DNA from: Prolixibacter denitrificans
Lineage (GTDB): Bacteria > Bacteroidota > Bacteroidia > Bacteroidales > Prolixibacteraceae
Length of the DNA stretch: 64,000 nucleotides
Assembly: GCF_003014495.1 (NCBI RefSeq)
Contig: NZ_PYGC01000013.1
Span: 1-64,000 of the forward strand
Direction: 5' to 3'
The notes beneath the pieces are model-generated. The model was not told where the DNA came from. It made no database searches and worked only from the letters and a program-made list of their open reading frames with translations. The position numbers and the translations under genes were made by a program. Positions within the stretch are counted from its first letter, which is position 1. Each line of letters opens with the position of its first letter. Shown here piece after piece: positions 52,487 through 60,775 of the stretch.

Positions 52487-53605
52487 CTATTCCCTGTTTC
52501 GGGCCAGAAAATATAGTGCAATAGGACGATAAGCTGCATGCGCAAACTTCGAGAAAGCAAACAGAATAACCAATTCCATTGAAATGATGGTGTGAATCAT
52601 AAAAATCACCTGGCTTAGTGTTTCACTCAGATTAAACGAAACCGCGACTTCCATCCAGAAACCAGTTAAACCAGCAATCCAAAGGAAGAATAGGAACATC
52701 CAGTCTGCCAGCTTAGTAGCTTCATACGTTTTCGTAGGTTTGGTCATGCGATAATACATGGCCAGCGACGTTCCGTAAATCAGGAAAAGTCCGGAAACGG
52801 TACCCAGGATGCGTGATGGCAACCAGATGGTTGTTGCCGGATCTTTAAACAGGAAGTCGAGAATGGTGGCAAAGAGGAGGCCGATAAAGCCCCACATGAT
52901 TGACCAGTGCACAAACCACGGACGAACCAGGTTGGGTTTCGTACTCCAGTATTCTCCCTCATCGGTTGAACACTTTTGATATCGTCCCATGGTTCCAATC
53001 TCGGTCAGTACTTCGCCAATCGACTGAAAAACTGATTTTTTGGTTTTATTTGAATCTGTACTGTGTTTACGGTTCAGTCTCCGACTCATACTGAAAATGC
53101 CCAGAAGAGCCGTTAATCCTGTAAAGGAAAAGACAATCAGTCCCATCAGGTGAATGACCGCATAAGGCATCCAGCTGAAAATCCAGCGCGAAACCGTGAA
53201 GTCCGGCTTCATGGTCAGCAAAAAGAAACCCAGAATCGTTGCCAAAACGAGGGTTAGCAGGATGGAAAACGGATTGCTTTTGAAAATGAGCTTCGTGATA
53301 CCTGAGGGCTCATAGTTCGCAATTGCATAGCGGCGCAAACCGGCCATCAATTCACCCGGGTCGGCCTGACGCGGACAAGTTGCCGAACAATCGCCACAAT
53401 GGTAACACATCCAGAGCTCCTTGCTGCTCAGAATTTCTTCTTTCATTCCCAGCATGCTGTAGCGTATCATCATTCGCGGAAAACTGGCATTCTCTTCGGT
53501 CAGGCTGCAAACGGCCGTACAATTACCGCAGTTGTAGCAGGCGCTGAAATCGACAGCTCCGTATTTTGCTATATCTTTTGCCAGTTTTGGATCTACCTTT
53601 GACAT
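52487..53605 (-). CDS. QmoC-like membrane protein: HdrC-type [4Fe-4S] domain plus cytochrome b-like membrane domain
   Basis: A 372-residue protein. Residues 20-80 hold two CxxCxxCxxxC clusters (Cys23/26/29/33 and Cys67/70/73/77, the second followed by Pro), as in HdrC. From residue 110 on there are about six membrane helices with several His (IHLMGL, VHWSIMW, MIHTI, FAHAAY) that could hold hemes, as in NarI/HdrE. In QmoABC complexes this subunit moves electrons between the soluble HdrA-like pair and menaquinone. Last gene of the operon; starts six bp after the winged-helix gene. Confidence 0.88.
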   Translation of the reverse strand: MSKVDPKLAKDIAKYGAVDFSACYNCGNCTAVCSLTEENASFPRMMIRYSMLGMKEEILSSKELWMCYHCGDCSATCPRQADPGELMAGLRRYAIANYEPSGITKLIFKSNPFSILLTLVLATILGFFLLTMKPDFTVSRWIFSWMPYAVIHLMGLIVFSFTGLTALLGIFSMSRRLNRKHSTDSNKTKKSVFQSIGEVLTEIGTMGRYQKCSTDEGEYWSTKPNLVRPWFVHWSIMWGFIGLLFATILDFLFKDPATTIWLPSRILGTVSGLFLIYGTSLAMYYRMTKPTKTYEATKLADWMFLFFLWIAGLTGFWMEVAVSFNLSETLSQVIFMIHTIISMELVILFAFSKFAHAAYRPIALYFLARNRE

Positions 53606-53611
53606 AAGTGC

Positions 53612-53896
53612 TTAGTTCTTTTGATTCAAGTGATAGTAAAAATACTCGTCCATGTCATCGATCTCACCGGTCACTACATCACCATACTTTCGCATCGACA
53701 TCACATAATAGGTCGCTTCATGGGCGGGAAGTTCAGTTGCCTTGGCGATTTCGGGAATGGTTTTCGGCCCTTCCTTCAATGCATCCTTGATCAACTTCTT
53801 CATTTTATTGTAATGCTTGATATTGGCTTTCACCTCCTCCGAAACCGTCCGTTTTTCTTTCATTATCTTGACGGTACGTTGTTTCTCTTCTGCCAT
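53612..53896 (-). CDS. Small winged-helix protein inside the Qmo-like operon
   Basis: A 94-residue basic protein: KMKKLIKDALKEGPKTIPEIAKATELPAHEATYYVMSMRKYGDVVTGEIDDMDEYFYYHL fits a winged helix-turn-helix (helices at 35-45, 48-60, 62-75, wing after). No metal-binding Cys. It sits between the QmoB-like and QmoC-like genes with short gaps (33 and 6 bp). It may regulate the operon or, since such domains also mediate protein contacts, be a structural accessory of the complex. I do not know it from classical qmo loci. Confidence 0.75.
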   Translation of the reverse strand: MAEEKQRTVKIMKEKRTVSEEVKANIKHYNKMKKLIKDALKEGPKTIPEIAKATELPAHEATYYVMSMRKYGDVVTGEIDDMDEYFYYHLNQKN

Positions 53897-53929
53897 CTTA
53901 TCAGGTATTAAAGAGTTTACAATTGGTCG

Positions 53930-55870
53930 TTAATAATCACTCTCCGTGAGCGCATCAATCATTTCTTCTATCTCGGAATTGGTATAGCCTGAAAGCTCGA
54001 TGGCGTCAGTCGGACAAACCGGGAGACACATTCCACAGCCTTTACAGTTCGATTCGTTCACTTTTGCCACCTTCTTGCCGTTCTCTTCCACAAACTCGAA
54101 AGCACCGAACGGACAAGCTGCCGAGCAGTTATCACAAACCTCACATTTTTCCGCATCGACTTTCGCCATGATGGGCTCCAAGGTGATTTCCTCACGTTTC
54201 AGCAACGAATAAGTCTTAGCTGAAGCGGCCAGTGACGATTTCACCGTTTCGGTTATATTCTTCGGTCCCTGGCAAACACCGGCAATCAAAACACCATCAA
54301 TGGTTGTTTCTACCGGACGCAGTTTGGGGTGAATTTCGTTGTAGAACTTATCACGGCCGCGCGGAAGTTTCAGTGTATCGCCAATGGCATCATCCTTCCG
54401 GGGTGTCATACCGGTCACCAGAACCACCAAATCAGGTTCGATTTCCAGCTCTTTTCCGGCAGTCAGCAGGTCATTCACCTTAACAACTGTATGTTTTCCG
54501 TTAGAACTAACTTCGGGGAAAGTGTCTTCGGTAAACTGAATGTAGATATCGCCGTTTTTGGATGATTGCTCATACAACACTTCCTGTTTTCCGTATGTCC
54601 GGATTCCGCGATTAATGTGGTAAACCGTCATATCCGGCACTTTTTCCCGCACTTTAATCGCACTGTGAACAGCCGATGTACAGCAGTAACGCGAGCAATA
54701 TTTATTTTCGCCATTCGGCTGACGACTTCCCACGCAATAGATATAAGCCATGCTCCGGATTTTCTTTCCATTGATGACCAAATCCTTACCATTGCTGAGT
54801 TCCAGGTGACGCTCCAGCTGTGGTAACGTGATGACATTGTCGTAATCGCCGTAACCGAATTCCGATTTCTCCGGCTCATACGGGTCAAATCCCGTGGTAA
54901 TCATCAACGAGCCGGCTTGAAGCGTGATACGCTCTTCTTCCAGGTTCAAATCGATGGCGTCACTTACTTCGGCGCATTTACCGCACTTGGTACAGGTAGC
55001 TGCGTCGATGGCAGCGATTTCGGGGAACTGGCCGGGATGAAAGTTCATCAACGCCTTGCGGTTGGTTAAACCGAAGTTAAATTCATCGGAAACTTCTTCA
55101 GGACAAACCTCAATCGCTTTCTCAATTGTCGAAGCATCAGCGTCTTTCTTCACTCCTCGTGAAGTGATTTTCACTTCAATCTCGAAGTTACCAACACTCC
55201 CCTTCTTGGAAACAAGTTCGGCACCAGTGAACAGATTGATATTCTGACGCTTCTTTACTTCCTGATAAAGATTTTCTACAACTGATTTTCCGGTTTCTCC
55301 CGGAAGGAAAAGCTTGCCCCACTGCGAGGTACGACCACCCACATAGTGCGATTTTTCGATCAAATACACCTGCGAGCCCATATCGGCCAATTCGATGGCA
55401 GCTTTCATACCCGCTACACCGGCACCAACAACGGCTACCACATTCTGAGCAGAAATGGAAACCGGGTCCATCGCTACTGAGTGTGAAACCCGCTCAACGG
55501 CAGAACGCACCAGCGAAATAGCTTTCTCGGTGGCGCCTTTCTTATCGTCAGAGTGAGCCCAGGAGCTTTGTTCCCGGATATTCGCGTGAACGTAGTTGTA
55601 CGGATTGAGTCCGGCACGTTCGGCAACTGATCTGAATGTTAAGAGGTGCAGCTTTGGAGAGCAGGATGCCACTACAATGCCGTCGAGCTCCAGATTTTTG
55701 ATATCCTCAGCGATTTCCTTCTGCGAGGAATCGGCACAGGCAAAAATGGTATGCTTGGCAATGGCAACGCCTCCCATCTTTTCAGCTTCTTCTCTGACCT
55801 TATTTACATCAATAACGTCGGAGATATTACCGCCACAATGACAAACGTATACGCCAATCTTGTTCTTCAT
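53930..55870 (-). CDS. QmoB/HdrA-like flavoprotein
   Basis: A 646-residue iron-sulfur flavoprotein. N-terminal VYVCHCGGNISDV, FAD-binding GAGVAGMKAAIELADMG (about 150), HdrA-type Cys cluster YCVGSRQ ... YCSRYCC (about 385-410), and two C-terminal ferredoxin clusters CEVCDNCSAACP and CKGCGMCLPVCP (about 575-625). A mid-protein cluster reads CTKCGKCAEVSD, lacking the fourth Cys. The MvhD domain that is fused to QmoB in sulfate reducers is missing here and encoded separately at 57300-57695. Predicted cytoplasmic, electron transfer and possibly bifurcation with the QmoA-like partner. Confidence 0.88.
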   Translation of the reverse strand: MKNKIGVYVCHCGGNISDVIDVNKVREEAEKMGGVAIAKHTIFACADSSQKEIAEDIKNLELDGIVVASCSPKLHLLTFRSVAERAGLNPYNYVHANIREQSSWAHSDDKKGATEKAISLVRSAVERVSHSVAMDPVSISAQNVVAVVGAGVAGMKAAIELADMGSQVYLIEKSHYVGGRTSQWGKLFLPGETGKSVVENLYQEVKKRQNINLFTGAELVSKKGSVGNFEIEVKITSRGVKKDADASTIEKAIEVCPEEVSDEFNFGLTNRKALMNFHPGQFPEIAAIDAATCTKCGKCAEVSDAIDLNLEEERITLQAGSLMITTGFDPYEPEKSEFGYGDYDNVITLPQLERHLELSNGKDLVINGKKIRSMAYIYCVGSRQPNGENKYCSRYCCTSAVHSAIKVREKVPDMTVYHINRGIRTYGKQEVLYEQSSKNGDIYIQFTEDTFPEVSSNGKHTVVKVNDLLTAGKELEIEPDLVVLVTGMTPRKDDAIGDTLKLPRGRDKFYNEIHPKLRPVETTIDGVLIAGVCQGPKNITETVKSSLAASAKTYSLLKREEITLEPIMAKVDAEKCEVCDNCSAACPFGAFEFVEENGKKVAKVNESNCKGCGMCLPVCPTDAIELSGYTNSEIEEMIDALTESDY

Positions 55871-55927
55871 GCGAAAATATATTGATTGTCAGGAAATCCT
55901 TACCAGGAAATAGGCCCAACAATATTT

Positions 55928-55981
55928 AATTCATTATTCAAGTAAATCAATCTTATCAACACTGAATCAATTCATTATTCA
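55928..55981. repeat. 13-bp direct repeat in the QmoA-QmoB gap
   Basis: AATTCATTATTCA at 55928-55940 and 55969-55981, 41 bp apart, the second overlapping the QmoA-like stop codon. The 104-bp gap is the longest inside the operon and is AT-rich, so an internal promoter or processing site could lie here. Confidence 0.5.
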
Positions 55982-57270
55982 GTCAATGCAAGATAGCTGG
56001 CAGCTTCGGACGACGCCGAGCCGGCTGAAAGAATTGAGTCCGGAATGTCCATCGGGCCGGAAGCTGCTCCTGCCACAAACACACCGTCGATGTTGGTCAT
56101 GGCCGGACGTTTCAGTTCATCAATTTGCTTCACGTAGCGATAGTCATCGAATTCCAGCTTCTGTGTTTTGAAAACCTGTCCGATTTCATCGTTGGCCAGA
56201 ATACCTACCGAAAGGACAACCATATCGTGCTCGACCTCCTTCACCTGACCTGTTTCAATATCATCGTACCTCAAAACGAGGTTTCCGTTTTCCTTTTCTG
56301 AAATTTTGCCGATTTTCCCTTTTACGAACTCAACGCCCATTCCTTTGGCTGTTTCATAGAATTCGTTGAATCCCTTACCAAACGATCGAATGTGCAGGTA
56401 ATAAATGGTCACATCGGCCATAGGCAATGCTCCCATCAGCAATTGAGCCTGCTTGATAGAATACATGCAGCAAACCTGCGAGCAAATCGGGTTACCAACC
56501 GTATGGTCACGCGAACCGGTACAAAGTACGTAAGCCAGGTTGTCAGGCATTTTGCCGTCACCCGGACGTAAAATCGTATTGAAAGGACGTGTAGGGGCTA
56601 ATTCACGCTCCATCTGCATGGAGGTGATAATATTTTTGTATCTGCCGTAACCGTAACGCGGCATTTTAATCGGGTCAAATAATTTGTACCCGGTAGCAAC
56701 CACTACACTCTTAAATTGATAGGTCTTCTCTTCCGGCTCCTGTGAGAAGTCAATGGCATCAGCCGGACAAGCCCGTTCGCAGGCACCACACAACGAGCAG
56801 TTTTCGATATCGATGGCAGCAATACGCGGGTTCGCGATACTGAATGGAACAAACACCGCTTTCCGGCCAACCAGATTGAACTGGTACTGATCCTTCACCA
56901 CCACCGGGCAAACCGGCTCACATTCCTGACACCCCGTACAAGCGTCTTCCTTCACATAACGGGGTTGGCGTAAAATACGCGCTTCAAAGTTCCGTTCGCC
57001 TTTCTTTTCGACTCCTTTTACTTCACTACCGGTAAAGATGGTAATGTTGGGATGCCGGGCCGTTTCCGACACTTTGGGTGTGGTAATACACGCTGCACAG
57101 TCGAGTGTAGGAAAAACCTTACTCAGCAGAATCATTTTGCCGCCAATCGAGAGTTCCTTCTCCACCAACAGCACCTTATAGTCCATTTTGGCCAGATTCA
57201 GCGCTGTCTCTTCACCGGCAATTCCACCACCTATAACCAGTGCGTCGTATGATAAAACTTCGTTCTCCAT
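55975..57270 (-). CDS. QmoA/HdrA-like flavoprotein
   Basis: A 431-residue flavoprotein: FAD motif GGGIAGEETALNLAKMDYKVLLVEKE (14-40), LDCAACITTPKV, two ferredoxin clusters CTGCQECEPVCP and CSLCGACERACP (about 115-180), and the HdrA Cys motif YVLCTGSRD ... ICSQVCCMYS. Cytoplasmic; partner of the QmoB-like protein. Compared with full HdrA (about 650 residues) it lacks the C-terminal ferredoxin and insertion, as expected of QmoA. Confidence 0.88.
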   Translation of the reverse strand: MENEVLSYDALVIGGGIAGEETALNLAKMDYKVLLVEKELSIGGKMILLSKVFPTLDCAACITTPKVSETARHPNITIFTGSEVKGVEKKGERNFEARILRQPRYVKEDACTGCQECEPVCPVVVKDQYQFNLVGRKAVFVPFSIANPRIAAIDIENCSLCGACERACPADAIDFSQEPEEKTYQFKSVVVATGYKLFDPIKMPRYGYGRYKNIITSMQMERELAPTRPFNTILRPGDGKMPDNLAYVLCTGSRDHTVGNPICSQVCCMYSIKQAQLLMGALPMADVTIYYLHIRSFGKGFNEFYETAKGMGVEFVKGKIGKISEKENGNLVLRYDDIETGQVKEVEHDMVVLSVGILANDEIGQVFKTQKLEFDDYRYVKQIDELKRPAMTNIDGVFVAGAASGPMDIPDSILSAGSASSEAASYLALTE

Positions 57271-57299
57271 GTTACATATCTATTGTAAAAATATTCCGG

Positions 57300-57695
57300 T
57301 TACGCCGGTACTTTCGAAAGCGCCTCGTAAAACGATTTCATATGTTTTACGAATGGTTCGGCACATACCGAACACAAAGCAGCCATCTTCAACCGGGCCG
57401 GTTCAATCCCCTTTGCTTTCATCATTTCGTGTGTCTGGGCAATAATCGCTGCGGTTTTGTCCACACAACTTTCTCCGTAGGAACAATCGGTTCCATCGGC
57501 AGCAATAAAAACACCGTCAAACCCCTGCTCAAAGGCATGCATAATCCAGCGGGATTTAACGGAACTTGAACATCGTAACGGAATGGAATAAATGGTTGGC
57601 GGGTAGTGCATTTTCAACAACCCCGCGAGGTCAATCGCGGGGTCGGAAATCTTTTCCGTTGAAAACACTAAAATTTTAGGAGCTTTATTCGCCAT
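57300..57695 (-). CDS. MvhD-like iron-sulfur protein
   Basis: A 131-residue protein of the methyl-viologen-reducing hydrogenase delta family, which carries electrons from hydrogenase or another donor to HdrA through a [2Fe-2S] centre. Cys positions: RCSSSVKSRW (about 42), DCSYGESC (about 71 and 76) and LCSVCAEPF (about 107 and 110). Normally fused to QmoB; separate here. It precedes the QmoA-like gene by 29 bp. Confidence 0.85.
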   Translation of the reverse strand: MANKAPKILVFSTEKISDPAIDLAGLLKMHYPPTIYSIPLRCSSSVKSRWIMHAFEQGFDGVFIAADGTDCSYGESCVDKTAAIIAQTHEMMKAKGIEPARLKMAALCSVCAEPFVKHMKSFYEALSKVPA

Positions 57696-57716
57696 TTTAG
57701 TTTTTCGTTTTAAAGC

Positions 57717-57968
57717 TTACGCTTTGCGCAGATAAATTTTGAAAAAGCCTGATTCTTCAACGGTGCCCATGTATTCATGGTTTTTCTTGGTAGCCCATTT
57801 AGGAATATCCTTCTTGGTACCTTCGTCAGCTGATAATACTTCCATTACCTGACCTGAAGTGATTTCAGCGATGGCTTTTTTAGCAGCCAACAGCGGTCCG
57901 GGACAAGCAGTACCACGAGCATCAACAACTTTGTCTGCCTGAATGGCAACTAATTCTTCCTGTGACAT
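57717..57968 (-). CDS. tusA: TusA family sulfur carrier protein
   Basis: An 83-residue TusA/SirA-like protein: VVDARGTACPGPLLAAKKAIAEITSGQVMEVLSADEGTKKDIPKWATKKNHEYMG. The sulfur-accepting Cys22 is in the CPGP motif. TusA carries persulfide sulfur in tRNA thiolation or, in sulfur oxidisers, between rhodaneses, DsrE proteins and the Dsr/Hdr machinery. The frame extends 23 codons upstream into the DsrE2 gene; MSQEELVAI is the natural start. Confidence 0.92.
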   Translation of the reverse strand: MSQEELVAIQADKVVDARGTACPGPLLAAKKAIAEITSGQVMEVLSADEGTKKDIPKWATKKNHEYMGTVEESGFFKIYLRKA

Positions 57969-57984
57969 AACTTTGAGTTTTTTA

Positions 57985-58533
57985 TTATATGAATAACTGA
58001 ATAGCACTCTCTTCCGCGTCAGCGAGATAGGTTCCAACCCCGCAGTAATTCAGGTCCGGATAATCAATCATCTCATCCTTACTGAGTCCCATCAGGTCCA
58101 TCGACATCTCACAAATGTTGATCTCGACACCTAACTCTCCCGCGGTTTTTAGTAAATCATCCAGAGAGGCTACATTCTTTTTCTTCATTAATGATTTGAG
58201 CATAGATAATCCGGCTCCGGCCATGTTCATTTTCGAAAGCTTCACATCAGAAGTTCCCTTGGGAAGCATGGCTCCGAACATTTTCGACGTCAACTCTTTC
58301 TTCTTTGCCCTTTTCTCTTTATCACGCAAAGCAGAAATGGCCCAGAAGGTGAAGAAAAGCTTGACTTCCATATCCATGGCTGTTGCACCGGTGGCAATAA
58401 TCATCGCAGCCAAAAGCTTGTCGAGTTCACCTGAAAAGACAACCATCGAAAGCTGGTCCTTCTTCTTGGTGGCTTCGAGCTGTTTAATCCGACGCTCCAG
58501 TTCCAGTATTTTCTCTTCTGCAACTAATTCCAT
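57985..58533 (-). CDS. DsrE2-like (DsrE/DsrF/DrsH) sulfur-transfer protein
   Basis: A 182-residue protein with N-terminal coiled coil (5-25) and the DsrE2 pattern QLSMVVFSGELDKLLAAMIIATGATAMDMEVKLFFTFWAISALR, MLPKGTSDVKLSKMNMAGAGLSML, and the persulfide Cys141 in INICEMSMDLMG. A second Cys164 is in NYCGVGTYL. DsrE2 proteins hand sulfur to TusA, encoded next. Gap to the upstream DsrE gene is three bases. Confidence 0.9.
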   Translation of the reverse strand: MELVAEEKILELERRIKQLEATKKKDQLSMVVFSGELDKLLAAMIIATGATAMDMEVKLFFTFWAISALRDKEKRAKKKELTSKMFGAMLPKGTSDVKLSKMNMAGAGLSMLKSLMKKKNVASLDDLLKTAGELGVEINICEMSMDLMGLSKDEMIDYPDLNYCGVGTYLADAEESAIQLFI

Positions 58534-58536
58534 CTC

Positions 58537-58959
58537 TTATATAAATAAGTGTACGTCTGATTCCTGGGCAGCGGTGATGTATTCACTGATACCCACGATA
58601 TCGTCGACTAATTCATTAAAATCCTCCATTTTCTCAGCTCCCCAGATTTTTCCGGCCAAACCGCAAACATGAATTTTCACGTTTGTTAGTTCTTTGGCTT
58701 CCCGGAAAAACTCCAGCCAGGGATTGACATTCAGCTTCTTCAGCGAATCCAGGAATTCCTGTTTCAGCTGAGGATTTTCAGCCATTTCCAGTTTTGTTGC
58801 GTCTGCAGCTACATCTTTTCTGAAGGCACGCGCTCCCTGTAGAAGCACGTAAATATCGACATCCATGTCATCGGCTGCTGCACCCGTCAGTACCACACCA
58901 GCTGCAGTGAGCTTATCGATACTTCCGGAAAAAAGCGCCATGGTCATTCTTTTAGGCAT
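58537..58959 (-). CDS. DsrE family protein
   Basis: A 140-residue DsrE-fold protein: RMTMALFSGSIDKLTAAGVVLTGAAADDMDVDIYVLLQGARAF, with one candidate persulfide Cys99 in IHVCGLAGKIWG. Shorter than DsrE2 and related to it (FSGSIDKLTAA versus FSGELDKLLAA), suggesting duplication. First gene of the eight-gene operon. Confidence 0.88.
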   Translation of the reverse strand: MPKRMTMALFSGSIDKLTAAGVVLTGAAADDMDVDIYVLLQGARAFRKDVAADATKLEMAENPQLKQEFLDSLKKLNVNPWLEFFREAKELTNVKIHVCGLAGKIWGAEKMEDFNELVDDIVGISEYITAAQESDVHLFI

Positions 58960-59069
58960 GATTCTCTTGCTTTAATAATTATGTAAACATTGACATATTA
59001 ACAGGGGTAAAAGTATAGACATACGAAGTAGGGTGAAAAGAAATCGGTGTGAGGTTTATTTTGTTTCGG

Positions 59070-59085
59070 TGTGACATCGATCACA
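59070..59085. promoter_or_regulatory. Crp/Fnr-type box TGTGACATCGATCACA
   Basis: TGTGA (59070-59074), six bases, TCACA (59081-59085): the full consensus of Crp-family operators. It lies between the divergent Qmo-like operon (start 58959) and the Crp/Fnr gene (start 59136). It ends eight bases before a -7 element for the regulator gene, so it would overlap the -33 region: self-repression of the regulator, and possibly activation of the operon, 111 bp away. Confidence 0.65.
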
Positions 59086-59093
59086 TTTTTTGC

Positions 59094-59101
59094 TAAATTT
59101 G
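59094..59101 (+). promoter_or_regulatory. Promoter -7 element (TAAATTTG) of the Crp/Fnr gene
   Basis: Exact TAnnTTTG match 34 bases before the start codon. Confidence 0.45.
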
Positions 59102-59135
59102 GCATCAATAAGGTTTAGCAATAGTATTTATTACC

Positions 59136-59816
59136 ATGAGTCAGTGTCTGTGCCTGAATTGTAAAGTACGTTCGGCGGCAGCAAACCACCTTTCGATAGA
59201 TGAGCTTGATCTGCTGGGAAAACGAAGTGTCGAAGTCGAGTTTGACAAAGATGAAGTCATTTTTAAGCAGGATGCATTTGCCAGTAATATTGTTTACCTG
59301 CGCGAAGGAATTGTCAAGCTGGTCATGCGCGGACACAACCGCGAGCAAATCTTGAAAGTAGTGAAAGCTCCTACCTACCTGGGCATTCCAACCACCATCG
59401 GCGACAAGATAAATAACTACTCAGCTGTTGCTCTTACGCCGGTATCGTGTTGTTTTATCGATCGGGCGACCTTCAAAAATTTTGTGGAATCCAACGGCAA
59501 GTTTGCCTACGAAATCCTGGCAACTATCAGCAAGATAGAACTCAGACAATTCCAGAACTGCGTCAACCATATTCAAACACAGGTGACCGGCCGTGTTGCC
59601 GGCATGCTACTCGATTTTTCCAAAAATCTTTACGGAAGTAACCATTTTCAGTTAACCCTAACCCGCAATGACATGGCCGATTTGTTGGGAACCTCCAGGG
59701 AAACCGTTAGTCGTATTTTGACCGATTTCGTAACCGAAAAACTGATTGAGGTACACGGAAAAGACATTACCATATTGAATGACGAAAGGCTGGAGAAAAT
59801 CAATCTCGCCGGTTAA
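59136..59816 (+). CDS. Crp/Fnr family transcriptional regulator
   Basis: A 226-residue regulator: cyclic-nucleotide-binding-like beta-roll (about 20-130; LREGIVKLVMRG, YLGIPTTIGD) and a Crp-type HTH (LTRNDMADLLGTSRETVSRILTDFVTEKLIEV). N-terminal Cys cluster CLCLNC (Cys4, Cys6, Cys9) plus SCC near residue 107 could bind an Fe-S or respond to redox or nitric oxide, but such Cys are also common in Bacteroidota homologues without proof of Fe-S. Divergent from the sulfur operon, likely its regulator. Confidence 0.9.
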   Translation: MSQCLCLNCKVRSAAANHLSIDELDLLGKRSVEVEFDKDEVIFKQDAFASNIVYLREGIVKLVMRGHNREQILKVVKAPTYLGIPTTIGDKINNYSAVALTPVSCCFIDRATFKNFVESNGKFAYEILATISKIELRQFQNCVNHIQTQVTGRVAGMLLDFSKNLYGSNHFQLTLTRNDMADLLGTSRETVSRILTDFVTEKLIEVHGKDITILNDERLEKINLAG

Positions 59817-59979
59817 TTCCCACCCATCTTTTTGTCGATTACGACATAAATTCCTTCAAAAGAGTCCTCTAATTAACGCAGCTTAACAAAATATAGCAAG
59901 CTTTAAGACTTCTGCGTCCGTCATTTTTATACCCCACTTGTTCAATATAGCAAAACACAATGCCTTTGTGGGCAGAATC

Positions 59980-59987
59980 TAATTTTG
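59980..59987 (+). promoter_or_regulatory. Promoter -7 element (TAATTTTG) for the Spy-like gene
   Basis: Exact TAnnTTTG match 25 bases before the start; a TTTG is 11 bases upstream, too near for a standard -33. Confidence 0.35.
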
Positions 59988-60011
59988 ATGGACTCATAAA
60001 ATTCAGATATC

Positions 60012-60647
60012 ATGAAAAAGAACGTCTTAACGCTTCTCGTCATGCTCATTATCATGACGTTTGGCACTTCTGCGATAGCAAGCACAAGCACGATTAAAAG
60101 AGCGCAAAAAGATACGCTTTCCACAATGATGTACCCGCCTCATATGCTGGGCCCCGGAGTAATGCAGCCTGATATGATGCGCGCCCGCCAAATGATGAAT
60201 CACGGCCGGGGGATGATGATGTCCCGGTACAACGGACCATCCTACCCGAAGGTTATGAAACCGTACATGTTCATCGTGAACCAAATACCGGAGTTGAGAA
60301 TGGAGCTTTCTCTTTCCGATAAGCAATATGAAGAACTGGTGGACCTGCGAACGGAGTACCTGCAGAAAAAGGATGGACTGGAAGGCGAACTCAGTAAAAT
60401 GAATCAGTTGTTACACAACGAATTATTGAACAATACAGCCAATAAAGCCGTGAAAGAGCAACTCAGCTCAATAACTGAAACGAAAGCCAGTGTGATGATG
60501 GCTGCCTATTCGACGGTTCAAAAAATGAGAAACGTGATGAAACCTGAGCAACAGAAAAAGCTCGACCATATGATTTCCAAAATGCTAAACGAAAGAAAAG
60601 CAAATCGCAATGACCCCAAGTTTTATCAGAGGCCAAACTATGAATGA
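60012..60647 (+). CDS. Periplasmic Met-rich Spy/CpxP-like protein
   Basis: A 211-residue protein with signal peptide (ends AIA) followed by a Met/His/Pro-rich stretch (MMYPPHMLGPGVMQPDMMRARQMMNHGRGMMMSRY) and a helical C-terminal half with LSLSDKQYEELVDLRTEYLQKKDGLEGELSKMNQLL and AAYSTVQKMRNVMKPEQQKKLDHMI, the LTxxQ-type periodicity of Spy/CpxP chaperones. The Met-rich part could bind Cu(I). Exported; function by analogy with envelope stress or metal-resistance proteins. Confidence 0.75.
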   Translation: MKKNVLTLLVMLIIMTFGTSAIASTSTIKRAQKDTLSTMMYPPHMLGPGVMQPDMMRARQMMNHGRGMMMSRYNGPSYPKVMKPYMFIVNQIPELRMELSLSDKQYEELVDLRTEYLQKKDGLEGELSKMNQLLHNELLNNTANKAVKEQLSSITETKASVMMAAYSTVQKMRNVMKPEQQKKLDHMISKMLNERKANRNDPKFYQRPNYE

Positions 60648-60679
60648 ATTTATACAATGATTCCGGCCACTGGTTGTAC

Positions 60680-60723
60680 ATCCCGGCAGTATGTTTCTCG
60701 TAGAAGCATCTGTCGGGATTTTA
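60680..60723 (+). terminator. Terminator of the Spy-like gene
   Basis: ATCCCGGCAG(60680-60689)/CTGTCGGGAT(60710-60719), one G-U pair, with an inner ATG...CAT stem, then TTTT. Confidence 0.8.
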
Positions 60724-60775
60724 ATTTTCCCAAAAGAAAACCTCTATATAACTAAATATTAATCAAGCAAATCAC

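Noticed and set aside
52487-58959. Complete methanogen-type heterodisulfide reductase or sulfate reduction locus
   Set aside because: No HdrB (CCG domain) protein, no aprAB, sat or dsrAB in the window; only Qmo/HdrA/HdrC-like parts are present.
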